Made by a program: the position numbers and the translations under genes. This document shows positions 5,813 to 6,493 of a stretch of DNA of 6,493 nucleotides, piece by piece (the stretch's first letter is position 1; the number at the start of each line of letters is the position of its first letter). Under the pieces are notes generated by a model, which was not told the origin of the DNA, did no database searches, and saw nothing but the letters and a program-made list of their open reading frames with translations. This DNA is from Oscillibacter sp. (lineage in GTDB: Bacteria > Bacillota > Clostridia > Oscillospirales > Oscillospiraceae), in contig JAAVHG010000059.1 of assembly GCA_014799855.1 (NCBI GenBank), positions 1 through 6,493 of the forward strand, written 5' to 3'.

Positions 5813-6493
5813 GTGTCAGAGCAGAGCCGGAAGGCGGTTTACAACGGCGGTCTGGGTATCGAGGCCTATTGGTTCCAGGGCCTCTCCCGGCCCTTCCCCG
5901 CCCATTTCCACCCGTATTTTGTTGTGGGATTGATGGAAAAAGGGAAGAGAAAGCTCCTTTGGGGCGGTGAAGAGTACCGGCTGCAAGCCGGGGACCTGAT
6001 GCTGCTGAACCCTGGGGAGAGCCACGCCTGCGCCGAGGTGGGCGGCGGGTTGAACTACCGCAGCGTCAACCTCCCGCCGGAGGCGGCGGCCGCCCTGGCC
6101 GGAGTCCCGGACCCCGTGTTCCCCGCCCCGGTGCTGCGGGACGAGGATCTGGCGGCGGAGTTCCGGGCCCTGCACCTCCGCATTCTGGAGGGGGAGGAGG
6201 CCGGGGCCCGGCTGGCGGATTTCCTGAAACGCCTCCCGGCCCCAACGGGACCGCGAAAGCCCCAGCCCCTTGGGCGGCGGGAGGTTGACTCCGCCTGCGC
6301 CTTCATGGCGGAGCGCCTGGGGGAGCGGATCAGCCTGGACCGTCTCTGCCGCCACACGGGCCTCAGCCGCTCCACCCTTCTGCGGGCCTTTCTCCGGGAG
6401 AAGGGGGTCACGCCGTACCAATATCTGGAAGCTCTCCGGATTTCCGCCGCCAAAGCCCTGCTGGATCAAGGGGCCTCCCCTCTGGAAGCGGCG
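5813..6493 (+). CDS. AraC-family transcriptional regulator with cupin sensor domain (3'-truncated)
   Basis: The frame is open from GTG at 5813 through the right edge (227 codons visible). Residues about 10-90 match an AraC-type cupin: HFHPYFVVGLMEKGKRKLLW, then LQAGDLMLLNPGESHAC, the usual spacing of His, Gly, Pro and His residues around the ligand pocket. Residues about 155-227 are the start of the AraC DNA-binding domain: first helix-turn-helix ISLDRLCRHTGLSRSTLLRAFLREKGVTPYQYLEALRI is split as ISLDRLCRHTGLSRSTLL and RAFLREKGVTPYQYLEALRI; the second is cut off at LEAA. Start is set by AGAGGTGA (5800-5807) five bases upstream; an in-frame GTG at 5804 lies inside that site. CCTC (5792-5795) could pair with GAGG (5801-5804) and partly mask it. 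It is divergent from the fapA operon. The ligand and targets are unknown; such regulators often control an adjacent transporter, which would lie beyond the edge. Confidence 0.9.
   Translation, partial: MSEQSRKAVYNGGLGIEAYWFQGLSRPFPAHFHPYFVVGLMEKGKRKLLWGGEEYRLQAGDLMLLNPGESHACAEVGGGLNYRSVNLPPEAAAALAGVPDPVFPAPVLRDEDLAAEFRALHLRILEGEEAGARLADFLKRLPAPTGPRKPQPLGRREVDSACAFMAERLGERISLDRLCRHTGLSRSTLLRAFLREKGVTPYQYLEALRISAAKALLDQGASPLEAA

Noticed and set aside
5816..6469. Open frame on the - strand opposite the AraC-family gene
   Set aside because: The + frame has clear cupin and helix-turn-helix patterns with a good ribosome binding site; this one has neither.

Overview
The window looks like chromosomal DNA from a GC-rich Gram-positive anaerobe, most likely a member of the Clostridia close to Oscillospiraceae (Flavonifractor/Lawsonibacter/Oscillibacter-like). 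This is an inference from several traits seen together: an S-layer-homology (SLH) exported protein, a FapA/DUF342 protein in an operon with CheX- and CheY-like proteins, strong AGAGGTGA-type ribosome binding sites, GTG starts, sigma-A-type promoters and heavy use of GC-ending codons. No rRNA, tRNA, CRISPR array, transposase or phage gene is visible.

Layout. (1) Positions 1-1829, + strand: the C-terminal part of a large exported protein built of beta-sandwich/Ig-like modules and three SLH repeats. It is cut by the left edge and ends at a long hairpin terminator (1845-1888). (2) Positions 2003-2245, - strand: a small DUF3781-type protein, convergent with the SLH gene and in visibly AT-richer DNA. 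(3) Positions 2246-2745: about 500 bases without a gene. They hold a roughly 100-base purine-rich tract, a perfect 38-bp palindrome, several GC-rich hairpins and the terminator of the next operon. (4) Positions 2746-5443, - strand: a three-gene operon in transcription order fapA-like (DUF342), cheX-like phosphatase, cheY-like response regulator. It has a near-consensus promoter (TTGTCA-17-TATAAT) at 5508-5536. (5) Positions 5813-6493, + strand: the N-terminal 227 codons of an AraC-family regulator with a cupin sensor domain, transcribed divergently from the operon and cut by the right edge.

How the genes fit together. The fapA-cheX-cheY unit reads as a compact phospho-signalling module. It has a single-domain receiver with a complete phosphorylation site, a CheC/CheX-type phosphatase with an intact ExxN motif that could dephosphorylate it, and a FapA protein with a polymer-forming beta-helix that could act as scaffold or localiser. 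No histidine kinase, receptor or flagellar gene is in the window, so the input and output are unknown. The SLH protein, DUF3781 gene and AraC regulator appear to be separate transcription units.
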